A stretch of DNA of 64,000 nucleotides from Spisula solida (Eukaryota > Mollusca > Bivalvia > Venerida > Mactridae), in contig OX365949.1 in assembly GCA_947247005.1 (NCBI GenBank), positions 8,070,001 through 8,134,000 on the forward strand. Reading direction: 5' to 3'. This document shows positions 59,772-64,000 of the stretch, piece after piece. Under the pieces are notes generated by a model that had not been told where the DNA came from, ran no database searches, and saw only the letters and a program-made list of their open reading frames with translations. Position numbers and translations under genes: made by a program. How positions within the stretch are numbered: the stretch's first letter is position 1; each line of letters opens with the position of its first letter.

Positions 59772-62092
59772 TCCATTTTCGAGAGACCATGTCAATTGAC
59801 GCGGCCTTTCTCACTTTAAATGTTAATGCATTAATTGTCAGCTTTGGTGTCTTCACACAAGTATTCGCTGTGCAAATGTCAAATATAATCAGTAAAATAT
59901 TATAGTGCGTGCCCGTTTAATCTGTATTAACCGCATGTTACATATAGCCTAGTGGTAGAGTATTCATCTTAGTAGCAAGAAGTCGCAATAATGTACTGTG
60001 ACAGCGTCGTACCAAATAAATGGTACCAGTATTTTCATTGTTTCAACCTCTGCATTTAAAAGAGAGAACTCACTTTACTTTTTTCACACCTTCATAGCAA
60101 TCAACAACACCGTGAATGTGTGCCTCCGTAGCTCTATAGCTAGCGTGCTTGCCGTCTTATCTGGCGGAGGCACTCATATGTCTGCCATGTTTCAACAGAA
60201 AGCTGACTGGAGCGGTTGATGGAAGTGGTACACGTTTTACATTGGGTTTAAAATTAATTTTAACATAAATGAAAACTGATCATCTGGGCAGAATTTCATA
60301 TAATTATCAATCAAGGATAAATTGTTTTTAAAACTACACTGAGACAGAAGGAATACAATGTAAATGAAAACTTGAGAATAAAAGAACTACATGTACCAAG
60401 TTAAAGTCTATTTTCAGACATGCGCGCATTCAGCAGACTGTACGTATACATGTTGGATACCTCTCCATCATTGAGTCACAGGTTACACTCGGTGCCGATA
60501 GCAGCAGTTAGGTGGACAGAAATGTGTTCTGGTAATACAGAAACAACCATGATTGTAACATAATCTGATTCTACTTAGTAACTATTAATTACCGACAACA
60601 AATTCAATCAAAACACGACACTGCATTTACGTGCTGTATACAGCCCAAATTAGATGGTGGTAGTTGGCGCGACATGAAATTACGTTAGAAAATTTGTGGT
60701 TATTTGTCCTTGAAATTACACCATGAGTGGATGTAAGCATATTAATTGCTATTTATGCAAGTTTTAGATTTGTTTTTATTTCATTTCAAAACCAAATAAG
60801 CATCTCAGCATTTCTAATCGCTTGAGACGAATAATTCATTAAGATCAAAAATGAACAAATAATCTATATAACAGAAACAGCTTGTTGACGTACGTACGTA
60901 GCCATAACAGATGTGTATGTCTGGGAATTTCAATTTTGGTAGTAAGTAACAATTGTAGATTGTAAAATTCATTTTATATCAATATTCAGAACCCTTATCC
61001 GAGAATTTGTTATTGTTAATAATTAGAATTGTTCATTTAAGAATGTCTTTAAAAATAGACGAATGTCCGTTTTCAGACATTTTACGTTCACACAACATTC
61101 TTGGGAGACAGTATGGGGTTTATATAACAAAGTCTGTTCGGGAGAAATAGTCTGTATAATTTACAGGGCACTACGTATATAGTACAGTTCTACTTCGATA
61201 CCTCGAACAGTTTTGCCATGAACACTATAGATGTCCCGAACACCCTAGGTTCCTCGAACAGTTTTGCATTGAACGCTCTAGAATACATCGATGCCTCGAA
61301 TAGCTTCCCAGATATCGACAAAAACCCTTAAATATGCATATTTGCAATTTTATAGTTTATATACATGTACAAAAAAAAAAGATAAAATCACATGTTGAGG
61401 TTTGTGGAATAATACGAGATTTTGTCTGATTGAGATACAAATAAACGTAACAGTACGCCTACCTAATATTCATATTATACAAATATTACGCTGTCCAAGG
61501 ACACATCATTGTAATGTTAACAAGTTAAAGAATAGTTTCTTGTAATGAACAGAAGTAGTTGTACTACACTACCAAATCATTGCAACAGAAAGGGAGCATA
61601 CTTGGTTGTACATTTAAGAAATAAAATATGAACACCGTAGTATACCGGCTGCTATATAATGGTTTGGAGTTGTGACGCGTCGGGTTTAACCACAGAACGT
61701 AAGAATGACAATCCATTGTATAACAAATTTCTGTATTCTTTTAACTACACAATGAACAATACAGTACACCAAAGAAGGTTCACTAAAGGGTGTCCGCCAT
61801 GATACTTCTAATGACAAAATACCACTAGGACATAAATGTTTTAAATAATGATGCAGCAAACTTCACACTTACACCATAGACAACCTTATAGAACAGGAGT
61901 GTGTAAATAATAGATCCCGCCTTGAAATGCCCCCAACATAAAAGGCTACATTGACAGGTAATAAAACAAGGTAAAACATAATATAATTATGTATCTTAGC
62001 AACACACATCGAGTTGAACAGAATATTACTCATTGACCTACCAGAAGTTCCGAGCAACTGGAGAACAAAACATGTAAGGGCATAACAAGACA
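59761..62092 (+). repeat. Repeat block D, copy 3
   Basis: Near-identical to 40300-42621 except around 61815-61930, where differences from copy 2 cluster and copy 3 resembles copy 1 (30285-30395) more. Confidence 0.85.
60122..60210 (+). repeat. S1 SINE with B-box arm deleted, copy in unit 2
   Basis: Identical arrangement to 40661-40749, inherited through the segmental duplication. Confidence 0.85.
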
Positions 62093-62120
62093 AGGGTTAA
62101 AAGGTAAAACGATCAAATTG

Positions 62121-62253
<133 letters not shown>

Positions 62254-62448
62254 CTTTTATTAAGAAAAAGGCTATTAGCCTATCATACCACAAACATACA
62301 TACATGTAAAAACATAGCATGTCAAGGGTGGTACAAGAACATAACTGTAGACAATGTACATACATATACGTATATGTATATATAGCATTTGCAAATTTGT
62401 AAATGATTTATACATGTAATTCAATAAATTTGCACATATTAACGTTAA

Positions 62449-62985
62449 AGGTGCTGCCTCACAGATTGGGCTATTTTTTTGTATATCGTGATTTTCCAAC
62501 CTTACCTTGTATTAATGTAGTAGAAAGCCACTGACGGTTGCTTTATGAAAGATTTGTTGCAAAAAAGCAATTTCATCCATTCTCGTTGTCGCCCACCGAG
62601 TATTTTTGTCTGGAAAAAAGCGCTAAGTTTCCCTCCAACATGCTTTGTGAATAATGTAATTCTCTCGTGATCGAACTGTAACATCAAAAACCTACAGCGT
62701 AAACTTCAGTGAGGTATTTGGTTCGTTTATCGATTCGTTTTCATCAAATGCGAACAAATTTCATGCAATTTAAGTAACAGTAGTGTTAATTCTAAGGGTA
62801 TAAATACCCTACAGAATTTTTAATGTAAAAATACTAGATAACTACAAAATGCCGAAGTTTCTCAAGTTATTTTAGATGTCAGTGTGGTTGTTTATGGTAT
62901 CTACAGGCAACTATATTAAAATTACGTGAATAGTTGTCAATTTTATTTTTATTTTTGCAATGTACCAATATGTGAGGCAGTCCCT
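62449..62985 (-). mobile_element. TTAA-flanked MITE, family T1, copy 3
   Basis: 537 bp between TTAA at 62445-62448 and 62986-62989, inherited with the duplication. It has an extra six-base TTTTTA unit near 62950 and single-base length differences compared with 42957-43488. Its right end, AGGGACTGCCTCACATATTG on the minus strand, matches copy 1 better than copy 2 does. Confidence 0.95.
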
Positions 62986-63717
62986 TTAAACTAGAATTAC
63001 ATACGAACACTTGTGTGTAACAGAAACAGATGATAGTTGTTAAAGGGAGAATTGGGACTATAAGAAGTATAGTAGTGACCTTAATTCAAAACGTTTGTTC
63101 ACAAACAATGAGAGTTTTTTTATCGTACAATGATTTTCGCTGTTCCAAAGTTCTGCAAATTTCAAAACGTTCGGATTTTTCCATTAATATTTTTTGATGT
63201 ATCCTTTTCTTAAATCCTGATATAACGGACATTCTAAAACAAAATTAATATTTTTGCCTTAGTTAACTTGTTAAAATAATTCGAATTAAGTCTTCTTTTC
63301 TTTAGCATCCTTATTTTGTGTTATTTCATTTTGTTTTACTGTTCATTAGATTGTTATACTGTGATTTACATGTCATGTACTATGACCCTTGATTGGTTAA
63401 ATAAAAATATTCTTATGAAGGACATGAAAGGCAGAATTCAATAGAAAAAGCAAATCACGGAAGACGTGTGTAAATTTCTAGATCTTCATTAGAACGATCA
63501 CTTAAAAATGACAATAATGGTGTTTGATGACTTAGATTGATGCTTTAAGTTTGGAAATTACCACTGTTGGCGGTTTTGGGGCTTAATATCAGATCTAGCA
63601 CCATTTTCTAGTACTTTATGGTGAAAAACGAGTTGCACGAGTATCCAGTGTTACAGCTATGACGCATCTATTTTTAGAGACTCCAATAAACTCTCGAAAT
63701 AAAGATTCATAAAAACT

Positions 63718-64000
63718 CACCCTTGTTACCCTGATAAAACAACATGATTGGATATTCCCAACATGATTGAAAAATGGCGGATGTATGTTTACATATTTAT
63801 CGCATTTTCGGCCAATTCTTCAAAATCTACGGGTTTAACCACCTTCTGATGCTGTATGAAGATAAACTTGTACATTCCTTCCATGAAACTAAAACTATTT
63901 ATCCGTATGTTTGTGAATGTGATACACAATACGATAAAAAGTTAGAAAAATCTGTGTTGGATTTATTTGACAGTCTATAAAACATATATATTGTTGTTTA
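63718..64000 (+). other. Unique sequence after the duplication breakpoint, with a short open frame
   Basis: A 68-codon frame at 63774-63980 starts MADVCLHIYRIFGQFFKIYG in the context GAAAAATGGCG, a fair animal initiation context, and ends DLFDSL before TAA. It resembles no family I recognise. It could be a first exon, a short gene or chance; the window ends 20 bp later. Confidence 0.3.

Overview
The window looks like animal nuclear DNA, most probably from a bivalve mollusc. It is AT-rich, has GT-AG introns, only one recognisable host gene, and a very high density of short inverted-repeat elements, tRNA-derived SINE fragments, non-LTR and Tc1-like remnants, minisatellites and layered segmental duplications. 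The species call is an inference from repeat style (for example elements ending in a CCGGTAGGGGACT hairpin); no database search was possible.

Layout. 1-910 is a 152-bp tandem array rich in AGGTCA half-sites. 985-5215 and 11905-16665 are two old, diverged direct copies of one ~4.5-kb segment, each carrying a 14-bp minisatellite; between them lie an inverted-orientation 14-bp array, a 21-bp array and a foldback element. 16770-23111 holds the last three coding exons of an RGK-family (Rad/Gem/Rem) small GTPase gene on the + strand, with introns full of foldback and short interspersed elements and a 3' flank made of a 252-bp higher-order repeat. The P-loop exon was not found and is probably further upstream.

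24.8-64 kb is a mosaic of duplications. A block present at 24.8-30.5 kb (a ~640-bp repeat followed by a ~3.1-kb repeat) recurs at 37.4-42.6 kb and 56.9-62.1 kb, where a dead non-LTR retrotransposon sits inside it. A ~12-kb unit at 32.1-44.2 kb recurs at 51.2-63.7 kb. Its first ~2.4 kb is clearly diverged between copies, while the remaining ~9.7 kb is almost identical. A third, older partial copy lies at 44.6-47.6 kb and lacks several insertions, so it dates them: a 637-bp insert with a perfect 48-bp-arm palindrome and a ~190-bp tRNA-headed insert. It carries its own internally deleted Tc1-like element.

Mobile content. Two families with TTAA target duplications (piggyBac-type, non-autonomous), one Tc1-like element with TA duplication, one 5'-truncated non-LTR element with a shared premature stop, an inverted decayed endonuclease fragment, several tRNA-derived SINEs, and an unclassified dispersed repeat with about fifteen copies. 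Several insertions have an empty site elsewhere in the window, so their boundaries can be read directly.

No rRNA, functional tRNA, CRISPR or complete protein-coding gene was identified. Most long open frames are tandem repeats with a period divisible by three.
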